Assembly: GCA_028565635.1 (NCBI GenBank)
Contig: JAOXYB010019993.1
Coordinates: 1 to 17,681 of the forward strand
DNA: 17,681 nt
Source of the DNA: Phoronis ovalis
Taxonomy: Eukaryota > Phoronida > Phoronidae
Direction of reading: 5' to 3'
Every line of letters starts with the position of its first letter. The first letter of the stretch is position 1. The position numbers were made by a program, and so were the translations under genes. Under the pieces are notes generated by a model that saw only the letters and a list, made by a program, of their open reading frames with translations, was not told the origin of the DNA and did not search any database. This document shows positions 1 to 10,500 of the stretch, one piece after another.

Positions 1-130
1 AATTTCAAAAAATTTGGATTGGGTTTGCTACCACAAGCTAAAATTTTGGATTGGGTTCCGCGGCACATCCCCATAGTCAAAAAAACTTTTTGAGTACCCC
101 CTCGGGGCTATTTACTGGTTTAGAAAATTC
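1..130. repeat. Edge of a possible dispersed repeat
   Basis: The word TTTGGATTGGGTT occurs twice within the first 60 bases, about 35 bases apart. A GC-rich block (CCGCGGCACATCCCC) and an imperfect C-run/G-run palindrome near 95-107 follow. The composition differs from the AT-rich DNA just downstream. A related C-run/G-run palindrome next to TTTTGGAT lies at 5429-5460. This suggests the end of an interspersed element that continues to the left of the window. I cannot assign it to a family. Confidence 0.3.
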
Positions 131-1375
131 CACAGAACAATATAGTTAAGTCTCTCTCAAAAGTAACGAATGATATACATGTATACTAGTTCAGTTTTGC
201 TTGAGAATGAATCAATCGGAATGTATTCCCCAGAAGGCAAATATCGATTAGAATTCAAGTTTTCTATATACATAACTACACCTATAGTTTTAATTAAGAT
301 GACGGTATGTAGAAATAAGATAATTATAGTTGTAAGAAAGACATTACTTTAATTGCGACGCCCGTTTAACGCTGTGGTAATTTGAACCCGGATGTTTGAA
401 CTATATATCAGACGAAACTGGTTGATATTAAACATCACGTAGATGTAAAAAAAATAGTAAAGTACATGTATAAAAACTAAAAGATAGCACAAAAATATCT
501 TTTCACGTAGAAAAAGCACTTGCAGTAATGTACTAGCCGGTGAACAAGAAATGTTGTCATTAATTTATAAATCAGTATGGTTACGTGAAGTATTCTAAAA
601 GTTTAGACCATCCGATTATCAGTCAATTTGAAGCAAACAGAAAAATCATCCCTGGTTAGATTATATCCTATTTATTTTCAATTTAAGTAATTAATGTATA
701 TTCCATTTGTATCAAACCTTTCAAATATAAGGGAAAGCATGTCAAGAAAAAATGTGTACCCTTGAAAAGCAGGCTATATTGAAACGAAGTCTTCTTTTGT
801 ATCTGTTTGACGTGTGAACCGACTAGTACTAGTATTAACCATGTTTTCATCATAAATTATTTCTCAGAGACCGGTTATCTTGTTGACTATAGTACTATTA
901 AATGAGATTTCTTTAATAGCGATCGATGTTAAACAGGTCTATACTAATATGCTAATAAAATTTGTAATAGGGAACGTGATGTTGCAAGTTTCACTTAATG
1001 TTATCTTCGTTTATTTCATTCAGCATCCTAAAATAAATGTATTAAAATGTCAAATTAATCCTAGGCATTTTTTAATTTATCTTGACAATCTATGAAGCAC
1101 TTTTAATTACATGATTTGTTGTCTTGGTACTTCATATTCATAAGTTGAAAAATATCCTTGTATTACAGGGTATACATAATATAGCCAAATGTGAAAATAG
1201 TACCGACACAAGCTATGCTGCAATAACAAAATAATTTTTGTTCTTGTTTTTCTCTTGCAAGATTATTCTAGAGTGAGGTTCTAGGTACTTCGCTATTTTA
1301 ACTCCTTTGTGAATTGTATGATACTTTAGTTTAACGGTAGAGTTCGCTGTGTGACCGGATACTATGTTATGAGGT
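131..1375. other. Intergenic DNA, nothing recognised
   Basis: AT-rich sequence with stops in all frames. The open frames here are short (60 to 87 codons), have no recognisable domain and no convincing splice signals. I see no RNA gene, satellite or clear transposon terminus. Confidence 0.6.
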
Positions 1376-1725
1376 AGCACGCAACAGTAGGAAGTCCCGG
1401 GGGCACATGGGTCAAATGCTGGGTCCACATGTGCGACCGAAACATCACGTGAAAATGGTAATTTTTTTCCATCCACGCGTGTAACGCGCGTTCCGCGTTA
1501 AGGGTATATATTTAGCTAAATATTGGTAAATAGGGTGTTGTTTTCAGCATGAGATACAGAATAGTAAAAGGGTATATTTTTCAACCATCAGATGAAAATC
1601 AGCCCGGCATAAAACTTAGGGACTGGTCAAAAATTACCCCAGGGGGTGCAAGGAAAAGCCAAAATTTGTCCCGCATAACATCATTTACCCTTCAGCTACT
1701 GGGGCCCTTGCCGTGCCAGGCTTAG
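1376..1725. repeat. GC- and CpG-enriched island, probable interspersed repeat
   Basis: This block stands out from its surroundings. It has a CpG cluster at about 1474-1500 (ACGCGTGTAACGCGCG), a C-run/G-run palindrome at 1635-1647, an inverted pair GCACATG/CATGTGC at 1403-1409 and 1428-1434, and two GGGTATAT words about 70 bases apart (1502 and 1570). An open minus-strand frame overlaps its left part (1213-1476) but matches no domain I know. The mix of short inverted and direct repeats in a GC-rich island inside AT-rich DNA suggests an old transposable-element copy. No family, terminal repeat or target duplication was identified. Confidence 0.4.
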
Positions 1726-3240
1726 AAAAAATTAATAGCTGTACGGAACCCATTATATCATATACAATCAAATTCATTGCACATCAGTGGAGGATATGCT
1801 AGCTTTATATATTCTACTTAATGTTACTTAATTTTGAGACAGGTCCGAATTTATTTTGGGCAGTTAGGCCCAGGTAATAATGAGAAGTAACTTTTTTTAT
1901 TTTTGGATGCATAGGAGATGCATTTTTATTTTGGCCTTCGCCATGAACTGAATTCCCCTGAACAGTTATTTGTATTTTAATAAATAAATATGAACATTTT
2001 TATTTAGGTATATAAGGAAAAAGATCTAGTTGTGTTTTAACAGGTTTAATGACTTGACTTGACTGCAAGTTTACAAATATTCGTATTTGCTTTAATTTCT
2101 GAACAATTCTAGTTAACATTTTCTCTTTCAAACCAGATCTTAAAATGTCTCTAAAAATACACCAGAAGCGCTAGCTACAATTGCATTTTAAATTTTCCCA
2201 GGTGCCCCCAACCCCTCTTCAATACATACCACCAGGCATTTAATAACTAAATAATAGTTTTTTAAATAACATACTACCATGCCATTCCTTACCTAAGAAC
2301 ACTGCAATGTGATGACTTTATATAGTACTTTATATAGTATTTATGTACATCCCCTGGATACAATTAGGCAGCATGAATAATGTTTTAATGTTTAATAATG
2401 TCTCAAAAGATAATAAAAAATTGACAGTCATTCCACAGAGCCCCAAGAATACTTGTTGTTTCATTAATTTAACAGAATTTGGGATACAGATTCCATCTAA
2501 TTAACAAGCGTGTTTAGTCTGAAAAACCTATTGTGTAGACTTTTTTTGGAAGTTCTAAATTTAGGTTATAGAGTATTCATGCATTGGGTAGTGATCAGGT
2601 CTCTTAATTCTTGGTATAGTGATCCCGAATAGAGATTCATATTTGACATGTTTCAACGCAGCGGTTTCAAATAAGCTCAGTTTTTTTACTAGTTTGGAAG
2701 CAATTTCTCACCAAGGTCTTTAAAATCCCAAGTAACTAACCATAAAAGTACGGTGAAATTTGATTTTTTCATTAATTTATTCAAAAATTTGCAATCTGTA
2801 TATAAAAAAAGTTTGAAGTTATAAAAGTGGTACAATGTCATGGCAAAAGAGTTCAAGAATGCACCAGATTACAGGAAATCACATAAAATGTTCAATAATT
2901 TTCCCAGGGGCATGCATCCTGCGTTGATGGAATTTAATGTTCATTTATTTGATATGATACATGTACGTAATTAAACATTATATTTATTAGATTACTTATG
3001 TTAGTTTCATTTAATTTCAGAAACCTGTATTCGTTGAATCCTATATACACAATAAGCATATCATTGATTGACATAAATACGACGAGTTTGGAAATCTACA
3101 ATTATAATTTTTATTAGTAAATACCGCAGTTGGTTTTACCATGTGCTATTTTATGTCATGAATTGATTCTTGCGCAATTTTGCTACAGCATGTTGTATCT
3201 TACGATATACGAAATTCATACTAAAAGATAAATAATGCTG
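1726..3240. other. Upstream region of the acyltransferase gene, nothing recognised
   Basis: AT-rich non-coding sequence. It probably contains part of a 5' UTR intron and perhaps the first exon and promoter of the plus-strand gene that starts at 3285, but I cannot place a transcription start. There is no ORF of note. Confidence 0.5.
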
Positions 3241-3252
3241 TTGCCTTTACAG
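3241..3252 (+). other. Splice acceptor of a 5' UTR intron
   Basis: The sequence TTGCCTTTACAG is a typical 3' splice site. It lies 32 bases before the ATG at 3285, and an in-frame stop (TAG at 3273-3275) sits between them. The simplest reading is that an intron in the 5' UTR ends here and exon sequence starts at 3253. The matching donor and first exon were not located. Confidence 0.6.
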
Positions 3253-3284
3253 GTATATCAACTAGAACTAGATAGTTCTGGAAA

Positions 3285-4877
3285 ATGGCAGGCGCAACAT
3301 ATACTGATATAGGTGATACCGTTTCAAGACCGTTAGGAAAAAGTGAAAGGTTTTTGCGTTGTCTTCACAAATACGGTAACGGACAAATCGTTATAGCTTT
3401 GAAGCTTAACGCCAAAAAGCAGTTAGATGACTCGATAGTATGTGATGCCCTAATCCACCTACGGAGACGATTTCCAATGTTACGCATGCGCATTGGTGAA
3501 TCACATAATGTTGTCTGTTTTCAAGAAATGGACGAAGAAGAAATTGATTTTGAAAGTACAGAAGAAGATTATTGGATGACTGAATACGAGGACATGTTAT
3601 GCTCACACTATGATGAGCAAGAAGGGCCTTTGTGGCAAGCAAAATTGATTAAATTCTGTAAAAATAAAGCAGACGATACAGATAATAATGGCTGCCATGA
3701 AAACAAAGGTAAGCATCTACTACCTCAAATGTTCAAATACGTAATACTATTTGGGATTCACCATGTTATTACCGATGGCACTTCCAATCTAAAAATGTGT
3801 AGCAAATTTCTTGACATACTGAACTCTCTTATAGCGGGTGAAAAAATAATCGATTACAACGAAACTGAAGTTCTACCAGCGTTGGAAGAATTGTTACCAC
3901 AAGAAGAAAGAAAATTTAACTTATCGGATATTTTGCCTGCAGTTAAATCGTTTGGAAGATCTGTTTTCCGACCACATAAATCTCCATATATGTTACAGTA
4001 TCCTGCCCCAAAGGGAAAAGAAGGGAGAACTAAAATTATACTAAATGAATTCACTATCTGCGAAACTCGAGAACTCGTTCAAAGATGCAAACAAGAGGGC
4101 GCTACACTGCATGGTGCCTTTACTGCTGCAGGAAACAAAGCGCTATATGAAATCATTCATCGCAAAAAGGGAAAACGAGATACGGTTGCAATGAAATCTA
4201 GTCATGCGGTAAATATGCGTCGCTTCTGTAACCGGGATATGATGAATACTTATGGATTTTATGTCTCTACGTTTGATGTTGCTATTCAGGCATCGCCATT
4301 TGAAATGGAGGAATTTTGGAAAATTGCGAAGGATACTACAGTTAAAATACACGATATTATTTCTCCAAAAAATATGTACCGAGAAATGAGAATTTTTAAC
4401 AACCTGGTTGATCCCGAGAAGATTGTAAAGGAATTATTCAAGGCGACCTCAGTTTTGGATGATTTCGGTACTTCTAACTTAGGTGATACCAGTAAAATAT
4501 TCCCAGGAACTGGAGATCATGTTGAAGTAGAGCAAATGTTTGAGTCAACTTCTGCGCATTTACTAGGCTCTGCTTTTATCCACAATTTCGCAACGTTTCG
4601 TGGTAAGCTGATGTATAACATGGATTACGCTACCAATTACGTGACAGAGGAACAAGCGCGTGAGTATGCTGAGCTGACCATGAAGATATTGAGAGATTCT
4701 ATTACGGGAAATTCGCGAAGTTCTACGACTCAGGATTCCGATTGCGTATTTGAGCCCAGAAGAACCTTGTCTGAAATAACAGCGAATGACGTGGCAACTG
4801 GGGGCAATGTTGTGGAGGCAACTAACGAATCTAATAATGTAACAAAGCTAATAGTGGATCATGATCATTCTACTTGA
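3285..4877 (+). CDS. Condensation-domain / CAT-like acyltransferase family protein, single coding exon
   Basis: The frame is uninterrupted, 530 residues. The start is well supported: an in-frame TAG stands 12 bases upstream and the ATG context (AAAATGG) is good. The diagnostic motif is HHVITDG at residues 159-165, matching the HHxxxDG active site of the CAT/condensation superfamily (chloramphenicol acetyltransferase, NRPS condensation domains, mycobacterial PapA enzymes, fungal alcohol acetyltransferases). In these enzymes the second histidine acts as general base in acyl transfer from a CoA or carrier-bound thioester to a hydroxyl or amine. Other family-like pieces, in order, are an N-terminal half with a FPMLRMRI strand (63-70), ALEELLP (199-205), VNMRRF (309-314), SNLG (397-400) and a C-terminal RGKLMYNMDYA segment (439-449). 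An acidic stretch (83-109) and a hydrophilic insert (126-147) precede the active site, and a polar tail follows residue 475. There is no signal peptide or membrane helix, so it is probably cytosolic. Acyl donor and acceptor cannot be told from sequence. It is convergent with chimaerin and shows no functional link to it. Confidence 0.9.
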   Translation: MAGATYTDIGDTVSRPLGKSERFLRCLHKYGNGQIVIALKLNAKKQLDDSIVCDALIHLRRRFPMLRMRIGESHNVVCFQEMDEEEIDFESTEEDYWMTEYEDMLCSHYDEQEGPLWQAKLIKFCKNKADDTDNNGCHENKGKHLLPQMFKYVILFGIHHVITDGTSNLKMCSKFLDILNSLIAGEKIIDYNETEVLPALEELLPQEERKFNLSDILPAVKSFGRSVFRPHKSPYMLQYPAPKGKEGRTKIILNEFTICETRELVQRCKQEGATLHGAFTAAGNKALYEIIHRKKGKRDTVAMKSSHAVNMRRFCNRDMMNTYGFYVSTFDVAIQASPFEMEEFWKIAKDTTVKIHDIISPKNMYREMRIFNNLVDPEKIVKELFKATSVLDDFGTSNLGDTSKIFPGTGDHVEVEQMFESTSAHLLGSAFIHNFATFRGKLMYNMDYATNYVTEEQAREYAELTMKILRDSITGNSRSSTTQDSDCVFEPRRTLSEITANDVATGGNVVEATNESNNVTKLIVDHDHST

Positions 4878-4912
4878 ATTGTGGCCGCTGAATGCATGTT
4901 TAGATACTTTTA

Positions 4913-4918
4913 ATTAAA
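4913..4918 (+). terminator. Possible poly(A) signal (ATTAAA) of the acyltransferase gene
   Basis: An ATTAAA hexamer lies 36 bases after the stop codon. It would give a very short 3' UTR, so the canonical hexamer at 5046 may be the main site. Confidence 0.3.
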
Positions 4919-5045
4919 TGCCATTCTTCCAAATACAGTTCTACAATTTCAATGAACTTATATAAAGTTTAGATTACTTAATACATGTATGTAGTTGTTT
5001 TTCAACATATTTTACAAAGTAACAAAATTATCGTTTCGAACTAGA

Positions 5046-5051
5046 AATAAA
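5046..5051 (+). terminator. Probable poly(A) signal (AATAAA) of the acyltransferase gene
   Basis: This canonical AATAAA lies about 170 bases after the stop codon at 4877 and is followed by AT- and GT-rich sequence. It would end a short 3' UTR. Confidence 0.45.
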
Positions 5052-6725
5052 AAGGAAAATGTTTTTACCTCAGTCTGAAATATAATCACGTTCATGTACA
5101 AGTTCATTTGTATCTGAGGCTCTCGTGTATTAGTACCGCATTGCTGATTTAATGTACTCAACTGTATTTATGTATCACAGATGTTGTCTTATTTGTATAA
5201 TTGTAATATTAGTACAATGAACAATTGGTACAATATTGCTGATGAGAGATGTACCGTTTGTTGTAATTGCTAATGTAGTTTGTTCCACTCCCAGACAAGA
5301 ATCTATTATATATGTGGTCTACAAATCAAGAAAAGTGTACAGATCCATAATTTTTCTATCCCTAATATTTTCTTTCTTAACATCCAATACGTATATTTTA
5401 CAGAACACTCACACCCAATAATAGCATAAGTACCCCTGGGGGTAAATTCGAATTTTGGATATGACAGATAATTAAGATCTAATCGGCTACTGAACGTATG
5501 CTTGATCAATATCGATGTCTACGACTTACACTGCACTAACTTGTAACTTATAGTTGATAAGCACGCTTTACTTGGCAATATACATGTCTGAGAAGATGTA
5601 AAAGCTTCTCTCAACAGAAACAGCTGTTACCATGCTTGATCCATGTCTAAGCAACCGAACACCAGGTGGCTCACAGTCATCTTGAGATGCACAGCATTTT
5701 AAAAATGAATGCGGTCATTAGAAAATTCAGAGTTTCGCCAATTTAAAATGGTTGGCCATTCTGTCGTTTTTACTTTACTGATTACAGAAACAAACCAGGC
5801 AATTTTTTTCTCGGTGTTATGTGATCCAGCACCTGCGACATAAAATAGCAGAATTGATTCTAGTTTATCATGTAGTGGTTACAGAGTGCAAACATGGAAA
5901 ACCATTACTGAAAGGTGCACCTCACCTGCTCGTGTCACACTGAAATCGTATATGTTATTATATCTAAACATTTTTGTCGGAAAAATATTGAAACATTTTT
6001 TAAACATGCATCGTTGCTGATATAATACCTAACAGGACACAAAATGTCATAATGTACGAATGTGCCGGTTTTTTAAAGAAAAGTTCTTATTTCGCAACTC
6101 AACGTTATATATATATAGTTCTCTATTTTTTAATAGAAACATTCGAAATGGCTCGTGGACGAATACCAATGGATCACACTGCTCAACTGAATATGACCTT
6201 TTTAAAAGTATCCCTTTAGAATGATAATTATGTTCGCCTGTGAATGCACTCTTTCAGATATTTGTGATGCAGAGTATACATAAATATCGAATTGAATCCA
6301 GCACGTATGAATTGCATGTGTGACGCAGTGCTACATGTGAGGATACTTGGTTTTCTTACTTACGGGCTCTGATACCTGCAGAGGTCAAAACTATGAGCTG
6401 CAGTCGTTTATAGGGAACGTATTGCAGGGATTTGTAGAACACGAACGACCCAAAAAGGGCACATTGGAGAGTGTTTCTAGCTTTCCCAGCCTGTTTCCAA
6501 ACATAAGTTTGACAGGAATGGCCAGCTCATTAAATAGCAATGTTGAAACACGAGTACATGTATACCTACTTTCACATTGCCCCTCCCAGCATGTACTCTG
6601 CCGGCACAATTTTAGTGTGCACCGTCTTCACATGTGGTAAATGAGTATGTTTTACGATTGTGTAGGGCCCTGTCTGTTGTAATATTCCAGAATGATAGAA
6701 CTTGAGTTATGTATATGTTTATACA
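5052..6725. other. Convergent intergenic region, nothing recognised
   Basis: Mostly AT-rich and closed in all frames. A somewhat GC-richer patch at about 6350-6640 is open on both strands (97 codons plus, 72 codons minus), but neither product resembles a known domain and no splice sites frame it. A 14-base palindrome TACCCCTGGGGGTA lies at 5431-5444. Confidence 0.5.
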
Positions 6726-6731
6726 TTTATT
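6726..6731 (-). terminator. Candidate poly(A) signal of chimaerin
   Basis: On the minus strand this reads AATAAA, about 645 bases after the chimaerin stop codon. Another AATAAA overlaps the stop codon itself (7375-7380) and is too early to be the usual site. The call rests on the hexamer alone. Confidence 0.35.
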
Positions 6732-7084
6732 GAAAGGTAATAGGTTCATGTGAGCCTACATGTGGGCTCAATTACACTTGCTCAGTAGTAAGAAACTGCT
6801 GAAATATTTGGTAAACATTAAATAAATTCAATGTGGATAAAATATTACTTACGATAATTACTGTTGACAAAAGCCTTTTGACAACTATGGAATAGATAAT
6901 CAAGCGAACACGTCAAGATGATTTTAAGGACTCGAATGTAAGCATGATTATCCCTTCTACGGTTGTCGAATACTGTCCACACTGACAGGTATCTGCACAC
7001 ATGCAACATATGCCTTTTGCCAGACTAACAAATATTCTAACAAAGTCCCATTTTCTAAGAGTAAAACATGACTTCAGTGCAAAA

Positions 7085-7400
7085 CGCTGACTGCTTCATA
7101 ACATTCTAAAAATCACATTTAGCTCGTTTCATTACGCCCATCTGACATGTTGGATTGCTGTAGTTTCATTTTCAAACAGCTTGCAATGGCATCCATGTTA
7201 TCCATCTGATATGTTAGACTTCTGTAGTCTTACTCACAAACAGCTTTCAGTGCCTTAAAACTCTCTATAACATTAGTTCGTTACATCTGCATCCAGTGTG
7301 CTGCCACCTGGTGACCAATGCCATAATACTCTGTGTAACATTAGTTCATTACACCTGTATCCAGTGTGCTGTAGTTTATTTTTCAAACAGCTGCGAACAG
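7085..7400. repeat. Degenerate tandem repeat, about 65-70 bases per unit, overlapping the chimaerin stop
   Basis: The word CTGTAGT, followed at short distance by CAAACAGCT, recurs at about 7158, 7222 and 7369, with a diverged unit near 7301. Two 36-base segments at 7268-7303 and 7336-7371 differ at only three positions and are 68 bases apart. Fragments of an earlier unit can be followed back to about 7085. The right-hand copy runs into the chimaerin CDS: minus-strand AGCTGTTTGAAAA encodes part of the protein's last residues and recurs downstream in the 3' UTR. Local tandem duplication of the end of the gene explains this best. Confidence 0.7.
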
Positions 7401-7553
7401 TATTTGATTAAGAATTCCACAACAAGTCTTTCAAATTTCACTGCTGTCAGTCCAGCCAGTGGATCCGGATCAGGTGATCGCAATAGTGTTGGAGCAAACA
7501 CGATAGATAAATTATCAACTCCCATCATATTGTTTGCCTTATTCTCACTGACT
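7376..7553 (-). CDS. CHN1: Chimaerin last exon, end of RhoGAP and stop codon
   Basis: It encodes [20 protein letters not shown], then [20 protein letters not shown] and [18 protein letters not shown], and ends with TAA. Asn445 in [12 protein letters not shown] is the conserved RhoGAP asparagine. Vertebrate chimaerins end in LF; this one continues for two residues (EK). The last 25 or so bases belong to the tandem repeat that continues into the 3' UTR. Confidence 0.96.
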
Positions 7554-10500
7554 CTGAAAATAGAATAATGGAATATTAGTTCTGATGGGAAACGTATATG
7601 TATTATCTGCTTGCAGCAATCTTGACCAAGACTAAAGGCACAAATGCTGAGCAGTATCTTCAATTTTATACAGTTTTCTCGGAAATTTTGAAAACCAAAT
7701 TTAAACAGAATAAGTAGTACATAGAATTTATTAAGTGCATTGAGCATATGATTAAAGGTCGGGGAATTGATGAGACAAATAATTTTTGTGCTTCGTTTAA
7801 ATAACTTGAAACAAACATAATTAATCTTGTGATTACAAGTCACATGAGATATTTTTAACTAAAACAATCAACAGAGACCTGATTCATTATCAGAAGGTCA
7901 AACATAATTAATCTAATGATGTTAAACAAACAAGAAAACAAGGCTCTAAATATACCTGGTGTTGATAAGTTAAATATTTCAAAATAGTCCATGTAAATAT
8001 CATTGATGTGATACAGAAATAGTAATTTTTCATTACTGTTGAACAGTGCATTGTGGGTGGAGCCAATTTTTATCCAGTTGATGCAGAACACAAACCGTTA
8101 CATATTTTATTCTTAGAAGAATGTTTCAGTGCTCAAAATATGGTAAGTTCTTATGGACTGATCAAGAAGCAAATCAAACTATACTAAATATTTTAAATTA
8201 CTTACTTTTGAAGATGCAGAATGAGATACTTAAGAGTCTGATAATGTGCAGGTGGTAGATCACTTAGTGCTTTCCTTAAATAGCTTAGCTGTTCGCCAAT
8301 GCTGATATTGTCTTTTTCTGAAAATGATAAGAAATAATTCCTTAGTTTCTACTAACTTACAGATTTTAGCAAAATGGTTCCTTCTTTTTATTAACATTTT
8401 GTAACAAAAACTCCTCTAGAATTTACATTTCTCATACTTTATCTATCAGTTTATAATTATCTCACACATTTTGACACCATTTTTACAAAATGCAAAATTA
8501 CCAGCTGTCATTGTTTACTTTACTCCTTAATTTTATACAGCAACCATAATAATCACAAACATAGAAGACATTCTACGCCATTAATTATGAATAATCAAAT
8601 TTAGTTAATTATTGCAAATTTAATTCTGATAAGATATAATATTTATTAGAATTGAATGAATGTTTGTAGGTACTTACTAACAATATCCAGAACAACTGCA
8701 TAGACATCAAATGTAACCAATGGTATTGGAAGTAACCGTAAGAAAGATTTGAGTACACTCGCTATCGTGTTGATATCTTCATATTTGGACGAGCTTATGT
8801 CGGCATTCTCACCATCTGAAATAACCACAGTGTTACAAAAAAAACAGGAAATTCTTTCAACTTAGCAAATTTTAATGCTTATGCTTTAGCGATAAATCAA
8901 AATTCTGTGATTAATAATATAATCCTGTCAATTTCACAGTTTGAAACTGTGTGTTCTTCCTTATTTGGCATATCAATGATGTCTTGCATTTGCCAGCCAA
9001 TCAGCACTGCCTAATCCCATGCTTCCACAATGCATCACCTAACAGATGTTCAGAAGTTTCACCTGCATATAGATTCCAATGTGATAAATAAATAATTATT
9101 TACTGATACGATTTTAACCAATTAAAATATTATTAATTACCTTTATCAAATGCTATTTTAATTGCTTCCACATCATCATGAAAACCAGCTACCCTGTATA
9201 AACCTTCCTCTGACAGTCCTGCAATGAAAAATAGAATTACGTTTATGGACAGTCATGTATAAATTAAAATGATACTTCATTTCTAGTGCCACCATGATTT
9301 GCTACTTGCAGTTTGTTACTCAAGGATCAAACTCATATTGAGATTATCTGAATATGTTTGCTGGCTAAAACTAAGGTATGCACTGCATTCTGTTTGATAA
9401 TTTTAACCACCGTATGGACATCTTTTGACATAGGAGTACTCTGTTAAAGTTGGTAATACATACCTCGGGACTCAATTTCCCTAACACACTTTTCAATGAC
9501 TATAGGGATGGGTTTTGAAGTTTGCTGGGCCTTGACTAATGTAGTTAAATCAACACCAAACATTCTTTTCAAGTGTCTCATTTCTGGCATACAATCATTA
9601 GGAACTTTACTAGAACATTTCTTGTGAGCTTGAAAACCACAATCTGCAGCAATAAATACATAAATATCTTAAGAGAACTGCAAACAGTTGGGAACTTTCT
9701 CAAAAAAATAAGAAGCCATGTGTCTTCATGGCAAAAACTAAAGAGCCATGTTAAAATGCTTATATAATTGTAATAACAACATAGGCACCTACCGATAATT
9801 CTCATGTTCAATATATCAAAATAATTTACTCAAATTAAAGATGATCAGCCTGTTTTTGAATGAATTCACATATTACATTAAAAGTTGAATTGCTTATATC
9901 CTTTTAATACAAGTACAACATATAGTAATTGAAATACAAAACATTAGATTTCTTTTACAAACCTTGACATTTAACTCCCTGTGCTATTAGACCCCACATA
10001 AAGTTAGCGCAGAAATCGCACCAATGTGGACCTTTGAAATTATGAACCTGTAAAAAGAGACATCAAAACTATGTAAAAAGAGATATTTTAAATATTTCTG
10101 AGTATGGAGACAATTTAATTCCATTCAAAACATGGAGAAATATCAGGTGTTCTTTTTTTCCAAAATATTATTACGCAGTTTAATTCTAGATAAAATGCCA
10201 TTTTATTTTCCAAAACTTATGGTGGATAAAATGAGAGCAAATTGTCAAGTTATTAATTTTTCAGCAGAACACTACAGTTTTATGCATAAAATAAACTTAA
10301 TATTTAACACTATCCATTATGATGTATTCCACATATTTTAACCCTCTAATGGCAAACATGATAAAGGGCTATATTTAAGATAAACTGTGAATCATAGTTG
10401 TATTAATGAAAAAGGGAGATCCCAGGTTTCGGGTAGATTAGTTTGAACACATTTTATTGGCTAAAGAATACCAATTAATGCATTAATTAATAATATTAGT

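Noticed and set aside
1213-1476. 87-codon minus-strand frame
   Set aside because: It lies partly in the probable repeat; its second half is low-complexity, lysine- and asparagine-rich, and no family is recognisable.
3854-4352. Minus-strand frames opposite the acyltransferase
   Set aside because: They are antisense shadows of a long, well-supported coding frame.
6347-6640. 97-codon plus-strand frame with an overlapping 72-codon minus-strand frame
   Set aside because: Neither product resembles a known domain, there is no splice framing, and frames this long arise by chance in a GC-richer patch.
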